From assembly GCA_028870615.1 (NCBI GenBank), contig JAGWPH010000045.1, positions 1 through 5,925 on the forward strand: a stretch of 5,925 nucleotides of DNA, in the 5' to 3' direction. Each line of letters begins with the position of its first letter. Positions within the stretch are counted from its first letter, which is position 1. The stretch is from Betaproteobacteria bacterium. GTDB lineage: Bacteria > Pseudomonadota > Gammaproteobacteria > Burkholderiales > Ferrovaceae. The notes under the pieces are model-generated. The model did no database searches, was not told the DNA's origin, and saw only the letters and a list, made by a program, of their open reading frames with translations. A program made the translations under genes and the position numbers. Shown piece after piece: positions 1 to 5,925 of this stretch.

Positions 1-877
1 GTTGGCTGAGCGCATCCATGCCGATGGCATCGACATTCTGGTGGACTTGGCAGGGCATACCGAGTCTAACCGACTGGGTGTGTTTGCGTGCAAGCCGGCA
101 CCGGTTTCGGTATCGTGGCTGGGTTATGGCTACACTACAGGGCTGACGGCGGTGGATTACCTGCTAACGGATGACACCAGTGCACCGGAGGGTAGCGAAG
201 ATTTATTTTCGGAGAAGCCGTGGCGGCTGGAAACGCCGGGGTATGCCTACCGCCCGGCCGAAGGGATGGGCTCGGTATCACTACTGCCAGCTCTGGCGCA
301 AGGGTTTGTTACCTTTGGCACGTTGTCGCGGGCAGTGCGAATCAATCACCGGACAGTCCGGGTATGGGCGGAGATTCTAAAGCGTGTGGACAATGCCCGG
401 CTGGTGGTGGACAGTAAGGACTTTCGGGATCCGGCCATGCAGGCAAACTTGGTGAAGCGGCTTGCGGCTCACGGGATCAGTCAGGATCGACTGGAGATTG
501 GTTGCCATACTCCACCGTGGGATGTGTTGCGACGGATCGACATCGGACTGGACTGCTTTCCCCACAATAGCGGAACGACGCTGTTTGAAACGCTGTACAT
601 GGGGGTGCCTTATGTGACGCTGGCGGGGCGGCCCAGTGTGGGGCGTTTGGGCAGCTCGATTCTGAAGGGTATTGGACATCCGGAGTGGATTGCCCAGGAT
701 GAAGCTGAATATGTGGATAAGGCCGTTGCTTTGGCTACCGACCTGCCAAAGCTTGCGATAATGCGAACTGGACTACGCACCGAAATGGAGGCCAGCCCCT
801 TGATGGACGAACCTGGCTTTGCACGTAAGGTGGAAACGGCTTACCGAATGATGTTTGCCAATTGGGCTGAGAGGTGA
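1..877 (+). CDS. SPINDLY/OGT-family (GT41) glycosyltransferase, C-terminal part, 5' truncated
   Basis: This is the C-terminal catalytic region of a SPINDLY-like protein of the O-linked GlcNAc transferase family; the window edge removes the N-terminus. The reading frame is open from the first base (base 1 ends a codon), so the TTG at base 2 is not a real start. From the TTG, visible residues include DLAGHT (15-20), KPAPVSVSWLGYG (31-43), an FGTLSR...INHRTVRVWAEIL stretch (105-126) and the donor-site block HNSGTTLFETLYMGVPYVTL (188-207). These are family hallmarks. Such enzymes transfer a sugar from a nucleotide donor to Ser/Thr of proteins, often with N-terminal TPRs, which would lie upstream. 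By eye, the position of the human OGT catalytic-site Lys842 holds Arg113, as I recall for many bacterial members. Donor and acceptor are unknown. The neighbouring sugar genes suggest a glycosylation locus (inference). Confidence 0.9.
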   Translation, partial: LAERIHADGIDILVDLAGHTESNRLGVFACKPAPVSVSWLGYGYTTGLTAVDYLLTDDTSAPEGSEDLFSEKPWRLETPGYAYRPAEGMGSVSLLPALAQGFVTFGTLSRAVRINHRTVRVWAEILKRVDNARLVVDSKDFRDPAMQANLVKRLAAHGISQDRLEIGCHTPPWDVLRRIDIGLDCFPHNSGTTLFETLYMGVPYVTLAGRPSVGRLGSSILKGIGHPEWIAQDEAEYVDKAVALATDLPKLAIMRTGLRTEMEASPLMDEPGFARKVETAYRMMFANWAER

Positions 878-1019
878 GCCTGTGAGGGGAACAATCAAGA
901 ATCACACGATGAAATGTGTTTCCATATGTCAGACCGCATACTTCTAGGCCCCGACTTAATGCAGATGATTGCTATGCAGTTCAGGCTTGGCAGCAGTGGT
1001 TGGGCCATTGGATAGCGCC
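878..1019 (+). other. Intergenic gap between the glycosyltransferase and the acyltransferase
   Basis: These 142 bases separate the SPINDLY-type gene from the three-gene block that follows. I see no strong hairpin followed by a T-run, so no convincing terminator, and no good paired -35/-10 promoter. There is a short open frame at 965-1015 (ATG to TAG, 16 codons) that stops just before the acyltransferase ATG; it has no recognisable relative. A 5-base inverted pair, TGGAT (1009-1013) and ATCCA (1025-1029), flanks the acyltransferase start, but it is too short to claim as a regulatory structure. Confidence 0.5.
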
Positions 1020-1511
1020 ATGCCATCCATAATCAACGAGAGTGCAAAGATCTCGCCACTGGCGGATATTGAGGAGAGTGTGTTTGGTTCGCGCATCGTC
1101 GTGGGACCCCACTCACTGGTCGACAGTTTTGTGAAAATAAAGCCGGTCGGTGGCACAGGTGATGTTCTAATCGGTAGCCACACGATCATCAATTCGGGCT
1201 GCGTACTTTACAGCGGCAATGGCATCACGATCGGCAATCATGTTGCCATCGCTGCGAACTGTGTGCTCGCGCCAGTTAACCACGAGTACCGCAGCAGAGA
1301 TCAGTTGATCCGAGAGCAGCGGTTTAAGCGGGGCAGAGGCGGTATCCTGATTGAGGACGATGTTTGGATTGGCGCGGGATGTGTGTTGTTGGATGGCGCC
1401 ATTCTGCGTCGCGGTTGTGTCATTGGTGCGATGTCGCTAGTGCGCGATGAGGTTTCCGCCTACAGCGTTCAGGCCGGCAACCCGCTGCAATTGTTGGGAT
1501 GGCGTGAATGA
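1020..1511 (+). CDS. Left-handed beta-helix O-acyltransferase (hexapeptide repeat, WbbJ/WcaF-like)
   Basis: Probable cytoplasmic sugar O-acyltransferase, most likely using acetyl-CoA. The 163-residue protein consists of hexapeptide-type turns: VLIGSHTIINSG (49-60), ITIGNHVAIAANC (69-81) and ILIEDDVWIGAGCVLL (109-124), then CVIGAMSLVRDEV (133-145) and the usual closing GNP (153-155). The extended loop after the repeats contains NHEY with His88, the expected catalytic base, followed by LIREQ (96-100), typical of this acyltransferase group. I chose the ATG at 1020, where the helical-domain sequence begins. An in-frame TTG at 969 would add 17 residues with no family look (Ser/Ala/Gly-rich) and no better ribosome site. 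The start has only a weak GGA at 1010-1012. Its stop overlaps the next gene's start (ATGA). The substrate is unknown; context suggests a deoxyhexose or its glycan. Confidence 0.88.
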   Translation: MPSIINESAKISPLADIEESVFGSRIVVGPHSLVDSFVKIKPVGGTGDVLIGSHTIINSGCVLYSGNGITIGNHVAIAANCVLAPVNHEYRSRDQLIREQRFKRGRGGILIEDDVWIGAGCVLLDGAILRRGCVIGAMSLVRDEVSAYSVQAGNPLQLLGWRE

Positions 1512-2356
1512 AGTTCACTGTATTTGGCGGCCGTGGCTTTGTCGGTAGCGCCTTATGTGCCCACTTGTACCGGCAGGGATATGAGGTATTCGTGCCAACA
1601 CGCGAAGCAACTGACGCGATCGGCCGCGAACTCGGTCATGTGATCTACGCGATTGGCCTTACTGCTGACTTTCGTACCAGGCCAATCGACACCGTAGACG
1701 CACATGTCTGCCTGCTCGCTCACCTGCTGCGTACTACCCGGTTCGACTCCTGGCTGTACTTGTCGAGTACCCGCATTTACGCCGGGCTAGTCGCTGAACC
1801 TGCGCATGAGGATGTGCCACTAACAGTGGTGCCGGATGCTGATGGCATCTACAACCTGAGCAAGCTGACTGGCGAAGCGGTCTGCTTGGCGCAAATTTCG
1901 CGGCACGTTCGCGTAGCCCGCTTGGCCAATATTTATGGCTCAGGTCAGGCCAGGGAGACCTTTCTCGGCTCGCTGCTCGACGATATTGCGCACGGCCGAG
2001 ACTCGATGATTCACGAGGCGCCAACCTCGTCCAAGGACTATATAGCGCTTGAGGATGTTTGCTGGTTACTGGAGCGCATCGCGCTCGGAGGTAGCCACAG
2101 AATCTACAATGTGGCTAGCGGTATTCAGCTAAGCCACGCAGAACTCGCACGGGTAGTGGCAGAAAAGTCCTCGGGGGTTGTTACATTTGCTGACGGTGCA
2201 TCACATCGTTCCGTGCCGCGAATCGACATTGCCCGTATCACCAGCGAGTTTGGCTTTTGCCCACGACAACTGTCGGACGAACTAGGATCCCTGATTGCTT
2301 CTTCGCGTACTCGTCACACCAAGGATATAGGCACCCATGAACCACCTCACAAATGA
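1508..2356 (+). CDS. NAD(P)-dependent epimerase/dehydratase/reductase (extended SDR), sugar-modifying
   Basis: Short-chain dehydrogenase/reductase acting on a nucleotide sugar; the exact reaction (4-keto reduction, epimerisation or dehydration) cannot be read from sequence. The 282-residue protein opens with a Rossmann motif FGGRGFVGS (6-14), then has the active-site strand LYLSSTRIY (83-91, with SST at 86-88), the catalytic YNLSK (Tyr115, Lys119), RLANIYG (138-144) and KDYIALEDV (176-184), the last typical of sugar epimerases. It is somewhat shorter than common GalE or RmlB enzymes, so the C-terminal substrate lobe is small, which fits a reductase. The ATG at 1508 overlaps the acyltransferase stop as ATGA, with GGGA at 1496-1499 as ribosome site, implying translational coupling. 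The 3' end overlaps the following gene by 20 bases. Role proposed by context: reduction of the 4-keto branched sugar. Confidence 0.9.
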   Translation: MKFTVFGGRGFVGSALCAHLYRQGYEVFVPTREATDAIGRELGHVIYAIGLTADFRTRPIDTVDAHVCLLAHLLRTTRFDSWLYLSSTRIYAGLVAEPAHEDVPLTVVPDADGIYNLSKLTGEAVCLAQISRHVRVARLANIYGSGQARETFLGSLLDDIAHGRDSMIHEAPTSSKDYIALEDVCWLLERIALGGSHRIYNVASGIQLSHAELARVVAEKSSGVVTFADGASHRSVPRIDIARITSEFGFCPRQLSDELGSLIASSRTRHTKDIGTHEPPHK

Positions 2357-3167
2357 CCCTATCGCAACTTTTGAACAGGAGCGCCGGAATAACATCTCGA
2401 AGTATGCTGCTGACGAGAGTTGGCGCGAGCAATCGCTGTGCTGGCTGCATCGCGCCTTTGAGCAACGCTACATGTACAATTTCAATTGGCTTGGGCGCCC
2501 GATCATCCAGACGCCGATCGATATCGTTGCCACACAAGAGATCATATGGGAGGTCAAGCCGGATCTCATCATCGAAACGGGTATTGCGCACGGTGGCTCG
2601 CTCATCTTTAGCGCGTCGATGCTTGCAATGCTAGATTATGCCGACGCAGTCGCGATGGACAACGCATTTGATTTGCGCGTTACAAAGCGTCGTGTCCTCG
2701 GGATCGACATCGATATTCGACAGCACAATCGGGTTGCTGTCGAAGCACACCCAATGTCGCACCGCATCGACATGATCCAGGGTTCCTCAGTGGCTGGTGA
2801 CGTGATCGATCAAGTGCAAGAAATAGCTGGCAGACATGATCGAATATTGGTGTGCCTCGATTCCAACCATACACACGAGCATGTGCTTGCTGAACTCGAG
2901 GCTTATGCACCGATGGTATCAAAGGGCAGTTATTGCTGCGTCTTCGATACAATCGTTGACGATATGCCGGAAGGCACTTTTCCTGACCGGCCTTGGAGTC
3001 GCAGCAGCAATCCCAAGACAGCCGTTCACGAATATCTGCGCCGACTTGAGTGCGAGGGCCGCACTGCCGCTGATGGCGATCGATTGCAACTGCAGATCGA
3101 CAAGGTATTCGAGAACAAGCTTCTCATTACCGTCGCGCCTGATGGCTATTTGTACCGGCCGACATGA
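2337..3167 (+). CDS. CmcI/rhamnosyl O-methyltransferase family protein (often annotated cephalosporin hydroxylase)
   Basis: SAM-dependent methyltransferase of the RMNT_CmcI family, 276 residues. The SAM-binding motif is LIIETGIAHGGS (78-88), the second acidic motif is LGIDIDI (121-127), and ILVCLDSNHTH (170-180) and CCVFDTIVDD (200-209) follow. Asp175 and Asp204 sit roughly where CmcI-type enzymes place metal ligands (alignment by eye). The family includes mycobacterial rhamnosyl O-methyltransferases and the CmcI protein of cephamycin synthesis; database names of 'cephalosporin hydroxylase' are historical and unlikely to be meaningful here. In this setting O-methylation of a deoxysugar is the natural reading (inference). 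The ATG at 2337 lies inside the end of the SDR gene; AAGGA at 2321-2325 lies 11 bases upstream, slightly far but usable. Gene composition looks mildly less G+C-rich than the rfb genes downstream. Confidence 0.87.
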   Translation: MNHLTNDPIATFEQERRNNISKYAADESWREQSLCWLHRAFEQRYMYNFNWLGRPIIQTPIDIVATQEIIWEVKPDLIIETGIAHGGSLIFSASMLAMLDYADAVAMDNAFDLRVTKRRVLGIDIDIRQHNRVAVEAHPMSHRIDMIQGSSVAGDVIDQVQEIAGRHDRILVCLDSNHTHEHVLAELEAYAPMVSKGSYCCVFDTIVDDMPEGTFPDRPWSRSSNPKTAVHEYLRRLECEGRTAADGDRLQLQIDKVFENKLLITVAPDGYLYRPT

Positions 3168-3269
3168 TTGCAAGTGTCCGCGGCCCATAAAACCCACCTT
3201 TGCACTATCAACGATAAAATATGAAGGCTGACCATTGATCCAAACCGATGTTGAACTGATGAGGCAACC
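3168..3269 (+). promoter_or_regulatory. Spacer before rfbF, possible weak promoter
   Basis: This 102-base gap is the only break between the two overlapping gene blocks, and it is visibly richer in A and T around 3205-3225 than the genes on either side. A possible sigma70-like pair is TTTGCA (3199-3204) with TATGAA (3220-3225), each matching four of six consensus bases at a short 15-base spacing. TAAAAT at 3215-3220 is a better -10 but has no good -35. I see no terminator hairpin for the upstream gene, so read-through transcription is equally possible. Confidence 0.3.
3261..3264 (+). promoter_or_regulatory. Ribosome binding site of rfbF
   Basis: GAGG stands five bases before the ATG at 3270. 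This supports that ATG as the start, as does the immediate Met-Lys-Ala-Val-Ile-Leu-Ala-Gly-Gly beginning typical of nucleotidyltransferases. Confidence 0.75.
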
Positions 3270-4040
3270 ATGAAAGCAGTCATTCTGGCCGGTGGGCTGG
3301 GTACACGCATCAGCGAAGAAAGCGCGCTTAAGCCCAAGCCCATGATCGAGATTGGGGGGCGGCCCATCTTGTGGCACATCATGAAGATCTATTCTGCGCA
3401 TGGCATCCAGGATTTCATTATCTGCCTGGGTTACAAGGGTTATTTGATCAAGGAGTATTTTGCCAACTACTTCCTGCACATGTCCGATGTCAGCTTTGAC
3501 ATGTCCAGCAATCGCATGGAGATTCACCAGAATCACGCCGAACCCTGGCGTGTGACGCTGGTGGATACGGGCGAGGACAGCATGACCGGCGGACGATTGC
3601 GGCGCGTGCGACCATATCTGGATGACAACGAATTCTGCTTTACTTACGGGGATGGGATCGCGGATGTCGATGTGGGCGCGTTGACCGATTTTCATCGTAC
3701 CCACGGCCGCCTGGCCACGGTGACTGCGGTGCAACCGCCAGGGCGCTACGGCGTGCTGCGTCTTGCAGAGGATCAGTCCGTAACAGGCTTTCTGGAAAAA
3801 CCCGAAGGCGATGGTGGCTGGATCAATGGAGGCTTTTTTGTGTTGTCACCGCGGGTATTGGACTATATTGCGGGGGACGACACCCCTTGGGAACGCGAGC
3901 CACTTGAAAAGCTGGCTGCAGAGGGCCAGTTGCAAGCCTATTCGCATCATGGTTTCTGGCAGCCGATGGACACCCTGCGCGACCGGAATTACCTGGAAAC
4001 CCTGTGGCAAAGCGGCAAGGCCCCTTGGAAAGCCTGGTGA
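3270..4040 (+). CDS. rfbF: Glucose-1-phosphate cytidylyltransferase
   Basis: Makes CDP-glucose and pyrophosphate from CTP and alpha-D-glucose-1-phosphate (EC 2.7.7.33), the committing step to CDP-linked deoxysugars; also called ddhA or ascA. The 256-residue protein matches the usual length of about 257. It starts with the nucleotide-binding signature LAGGLGTR (6-13) and continues with ESALKPKPM (17-25), ICLGYKG (51-57), [10 protein letters not shown] (125-134; Asp128 is the expected metal-binding residue), [10 protein letters not shown] (154-163), FLEKPEG (174-180), WINGGFFV (184-191) and [10 protein letters not shown] (229-238). The WINGGF and QPMDT segments together are characteristic of RfbF and separate it from RmlA and GalU. 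Its stop overlaps the rfbG start (GTGA), so the two are coupled. Intact; no missing key residue seen. Confidence 0.97.
   Translation: MKAVILAGGLGTRISEESALKPKPMIEIGGRPILWHIMKIYSAHGIQDFIICLGYKGYLIKEYFANYFLHMSDVSFDMSSNRMEIHQNHAEPWRVTLVDTGEDSMTGGRLRRVRPYLDDNEFCFTYGDGIADVDVGALTDFHRTHGRLATVTAVQPPGRYGVLRLAEDQSVTGFLEKPEGDGGWINGGFFVLSPRVLDYIAGDDTPWEREPLEKLAAEGQLQAYSHHGFWQPMDTLRDRNYLETLWQSGKAPWKAW
4027..4032 (+). promoter_or_regulatory. Ribosome binding site deciding the rfbG start
   Basis: GGAAAG lies four bases before the GTG at 4037, inside the end of rfbF. It favours that GTG over the in-frame GTG at 4004 and TTG at 4025 as the rfbG start. Confidence 0.55.
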
Positions 4041-5134
4041 ACGAGGTCTCGTTCTGGCGTGATCGTCGGGTTTTCCTGACAGGGCACACCGGTTTCAAGG
4101 GAGGCTGGCTGGCGCTGTTGCTGCATCGTTTGGGTGCACAGGTCACCGGATATGCCCTGGCACCGGATACGACCCCGAGTCTGTTTGCTGCGGCCGGAGT
4201 CGATCAAGTGTTGGATTCAAGGCTGAGTGACCTGCGGGATGATTCAGCCCTGACGAGGGCAATGCTGGACAGCCATCCCGAAGTGGTGATCCATATGGCC
4301 GCCCAGGCTTTGGTGCGGCGTGGCTATGCCGCACCGACAGTGACCTATGCCACCAATGTCATGGGGACAGTTAATCTGCTGGAAGCGGTACGCCATTGCC
4401 CGACAGTCAGGGCGGTGCTGGTGGTGACCAGCGACAAATGTTACGACAATCAGGAATGGGCGCGGGGCTACCGCGAAAGCGATGCGCTGGGCGGGTATGA
4501 CCCCTATTCCAGCAGCAAGGCATGCGTCGAGCTGGCAGTACAATCCTGGCGCAAGTCGTTTCTCGCACCTGCAGGTATTGCGGTGGCCACGGCTCGTGCC
4601 GGCAATGTCATTGGTGGCGGGGATTGGGCTGAAGACCGTCTGTTGCCCGATGTAGTACGGGCCGTAGTTGCAGGCCAACCCGTGGCCATTCGTCATCCTG
4701 ATGCAATCAGGCCCTGGCAGCATGTGCTGGAACCGCTGGCGGGCTACTTGACCCTGGCTCACCAGCTTTGCGCCAAGGATGGCCGTTACGCAGCAGCGTG
4801 GAATTTTGGTCCTGATGACGACAGCGCCTGGCCGGTGGCAAAAGTGGTCGATCACGTATTTCATTTGTGGGGGCAGGGTTGTGGCACACCATCAGTACAA
4901 GGCAGTGCGCAATCGAACGCGCCGCACGAAGCGCACTGGCTCAAACTGGATGCTTCCAAGGCTCGACGAGCGCTGGGCTGGCAACCGCGACTGTCGCTGG
5001 AAACGGCGCTGGCCTGGAGCGTGGATTGGTATCGTGCCTACTATGACAATCCCACAGATATTGCTCGAATACGTGCAATGACAGGGCAGCAAATTGAACA
5101 CTACCTGGCACTGAAGGATGGCGTTCATGGGTGA
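4037..5134 (+). CDS. rfbG: CDP-glucose 4,6-dehydratase
   Basis: Converts CDP-D-glucose to CDP-4-keto-6-deoxy-D-glucose (EC 4.2.1.45) using bound NAD+; also called ddhB or ascB. From the GTG at 4037 the protein has 365 residues, close to the family norm. [20 protein letters not shown] (5-24) carries the cofactor-binding glycines in the form typical of RfbG. TSDKCYDN (131-138) carries the active-site Asp-Lys pair of 4,6-dehydratases, and YDPYSSSK (154-161) holds catalytic Tyr157 and Lys161. [20 protein letters not shown] (187-206) and [10 protein letters not shown] (224-233) are also characteristic. An in-frame GTG at 4004 would add 11 residues translated from the rfbF end; I prefer 4037 because it overlaps the rfbF stop as GTGA and family members begin just before the conserved SFW. 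The 3' end overlaps the next gene by 8 bases. Confidence 0.96.
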   Translation: MNEVSFWRDRRVFLTGHTGFKGGWLALLLHRLGAQVTGYALAPDTTPSLFAAAGVDQVLDSRLSDLRDDSALTRAMLDSHPEVVIHMAAQALVRRGYAAPTVTYATNVMGTVNLLEAVRHCPTVRAVLVVTSDKCYDNQEWARGYRESDALGGYDPYSSSKACVELAVQSWRKSFLAPAGIAVATARAGNVIGGGDWAEDRLLPDVVRAVVAGQPVAIRHPDAIRPWQHVLEPLAGYLTLAHQLCAKDGRYAAAWNFGPDDDSAWPVAKVVDHVFHLWGQGCGTPSVQGSAQSNAPHEAHWLKLDASKARRALGWQPRLSLETALAWSVDWYRAYYDNPTDIARIRAMTGQQIEHYLALKDGVHG

Positions 5135-5925
5135 ATGCCATTGTCGTTTTTGTGGTTCACATCTGACACTCACCTTTGCAAATCTGGGCATGTCGCCGCT
5201 ATCCAATGCTTACCTGGATGAGGACGGTTTGCACCGAATGGAGCCCTACTATCCGCTGCACGCCCGCGTCTGCGATAGCTGCTGGTTGGTGCAAGTGGAG
5301 GCGTTTGAATCTCCCGAAGCGATCTTTGGCGACTACGCCTATTTTTCTTCCTACTCTGACAGCTGGTTGCGCCATGTCCAGGCGTATGTCCAGTCCATGA
5401 TTGCCCGTTTTGATCTCGGCGCCGGATCCAGCGTGATTGAAATCGCCAGCAATGACGGCCACTTGCTCCAGTATTTCGGGCAGGCTGGGGTCCCGGTGTT
5501 GGGTATCGAGCCAGCGCGCAACATTGCCGCAGTGGCAGAACAGAAGGGTATCCGGACATTGTGCCAGTTTTTTGGCAGCACCACTGCCCGGCAATTAGTC
5601 GCTGACGGCCAGCAGGCCGATTTGCTGCTGGGCAACAATGTGTTGGCCCATGTACCCGATCTAAACGATTTCGTTGCCGGTTTAAGGATCTTACTGCGGC
5701 CTCAAGGGGTGATTACTCTGGAGTTTCCTCACCTGTTGCGGCTGATCGCCGACAACCAGTTCGACACTATCTACCACGAGCATTTTTCCTACTTTTCCCT
5801 ACTGACAGTGGAACAAGTATTGGCCCGACATGGGCTTTCCCTGTTTGATGTGGAAGAATTGCCTACCCACGGGGGTTCACTACGCATTTTTGCGCGTCAT
5901 ACGGAGACAAAGTTGCCGCTGGCCA
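5127..5925 (+). CDS. Zinc-binding SAM-dependent sugar C-methyltransferase, 3' truncated by window
   Basis: Class I methyltransferase of the TylC3/NovU/TcaB9 type, which adds a methyl carbon to a 4-ketosugar nucleotide. The frame stays open to the window edge, giving 266 codons of a family that usually has about 400. The N-terminal zinc domain has Cys6-x2-Cys9 (CRFC) and Cys49-x2-Cys52 (CDSC). The SAM site is VIEIASNDGHLL (103-114) with IEP (127-129) as second motif. GNNVLAHVPD (169-178) and IYHEHFSYF (215-223) are family active-site segments. Tyr76, His175, Tyr216, Glu218 and His219 correspond by eye to the catalytic set described for TcaB9. ATG at 5127 has AAGGA at 5114-5118, eight bases ahead, and overlaps the rfbG stop. 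Substrate by context: CDP-4-keto-6-deoxyglucose. The methylated carbon (C3 or C5) is undecided; the C-terminal domain lies beyond the window. Confidence 0.92.
   Translation, partial: MGECHCRFCGSHLTLTFANLGMSPLSNAYLDEDGLHRMEPYYPLHARVCDSCWLVQVEAFESPEAIFGDYAYFSSYSDSWLRHVQAYVQSMIARFDLGAGSSVIEIASNDGHLLQYFGQAGVPVLGIEPARNIAAVAEQKGIRTLCQFFGSTTARQLVADGQQADLLLGNNVLAHVPDLNDFVAGLRILLRPQGVITLEFPHLLRLIADNQFDTIYHEHFSYFSLLTVEQVLARHGLSLFDVEELPTHGGSLRIFARHTETKLPLA

Noticed and set aside
400..407. GCTGGTGG octamers identical to the E. coli Chi site at 400-407, 3557-3564 and 4417-4424
   Set aside because: They fall in coding sequence where Leu-Val-type codons readily generate the octamer, and the host's recombination signal is unknown.
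965..1015. Possible leader peptide (16 codons, MIAMQFRLGSSGWAIG) ending five bases... i.e. four bases before the acyltransferase ATG
   Set aside because: Short frames of this size are common by chance. There is no clear ribosome site, no run of regulatory codons and no attenuator hairpin nearby.
969..1019. TTG start at 969 extending the acyltransferase by 17 residues
   Set aside because: The added residues do not resemble the family, and the ATG at 1020 leads directly into typical sequence.
1009..1029. TGGAT/ATCCA inverted pair around the acyltransferase start as a translational switch
   Set aside because: Only five base pairs with an 11-base loop; too weak to support without covariation data.
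2919..3734. Long antisense open frame of 271 codons across the 3' end of the CmcI-like gene and most of rfbF
   Set aside because: It overlaps two well-recognised sense genes, has no recognisable domain, and its composition is what the complement of those genes would give.
4244..4864. Antisense open frame of 206 codons inside rfbG
   Set aside because: Fully within a gene with complete catalytic motifs; no family features in the antisense translation.

Overview
The window is a bacterial nucleotide-sugar and surface-glycan gene cluster, with every gene on the + strand and tightly packed. Moderate-to-high G+C with frequent CTG and CAG codons, plus O-antigen-type enzymes beside a SPINDLY/OGT-type glycosyltransferase, suggest a Gram-negative proteobacterium, possibly beta- or gamma-. 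That taxonomic call is inference; no marker gene is present.

Layout. Bases 1-877 hold the C-terminal part of a SPINDLY-like (GT41) O-GlcNAc-transferase family protein that enters from the left edge. After a 142-base gap comes a three-gene block: a left-handed beta-helix O-acyltransferase (1020-1511), an NAD(P)-dependent SDR epimerase/dehydratase/reductase (1508-2356) and a CmcI/rhamnosyl-O-methyltransferase family enzyme (2337-3167). These three overlap by 4 and 20 bases, so they are probably one translationally coupled unit. After a 102-base spacer comes a second coupled block: rfbF, glucose-1-phosphate cytidylyltransferase (3270-4040); rfbG, CDP-glucose 4,6-dehydratase (4037-5134); and the first 266 codons of a zinc-binding SAM-dependent sugar C-methyltransferase (5127 to the right edge). 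These overlap by 4 and 8 bases.

How they may work together. RfbF and RfbG make CDP-4-keto-6-deoxy-D-glucose from glucose-1-phosphate. The C-methyltransferase of the TylC3/NovU/TcaB9 type is placed to add a methyl branch next to the 4-keto group. The SDR could reduce or epimerise the product, and the CmcI-like methyltransferase and acyltransferase could add O-methyl and O-acyl groups. No RfbH-type 3-dehydratase is visible, so the window points to a branched 6-deoxyhexose rather than a 3,6-dideoxyhexose, although the cluster continues past the right edge. The SPINDLY-type enzyme leaves open whether the sugar goes onto a protein such as flagellin or onto lipopolysaccharide. The individual enzyme families are known; the exact sugar and its acceptor are not determined by the sequence. 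No RNA gene, mobile element, CRISPR array or clear terminator was seen.
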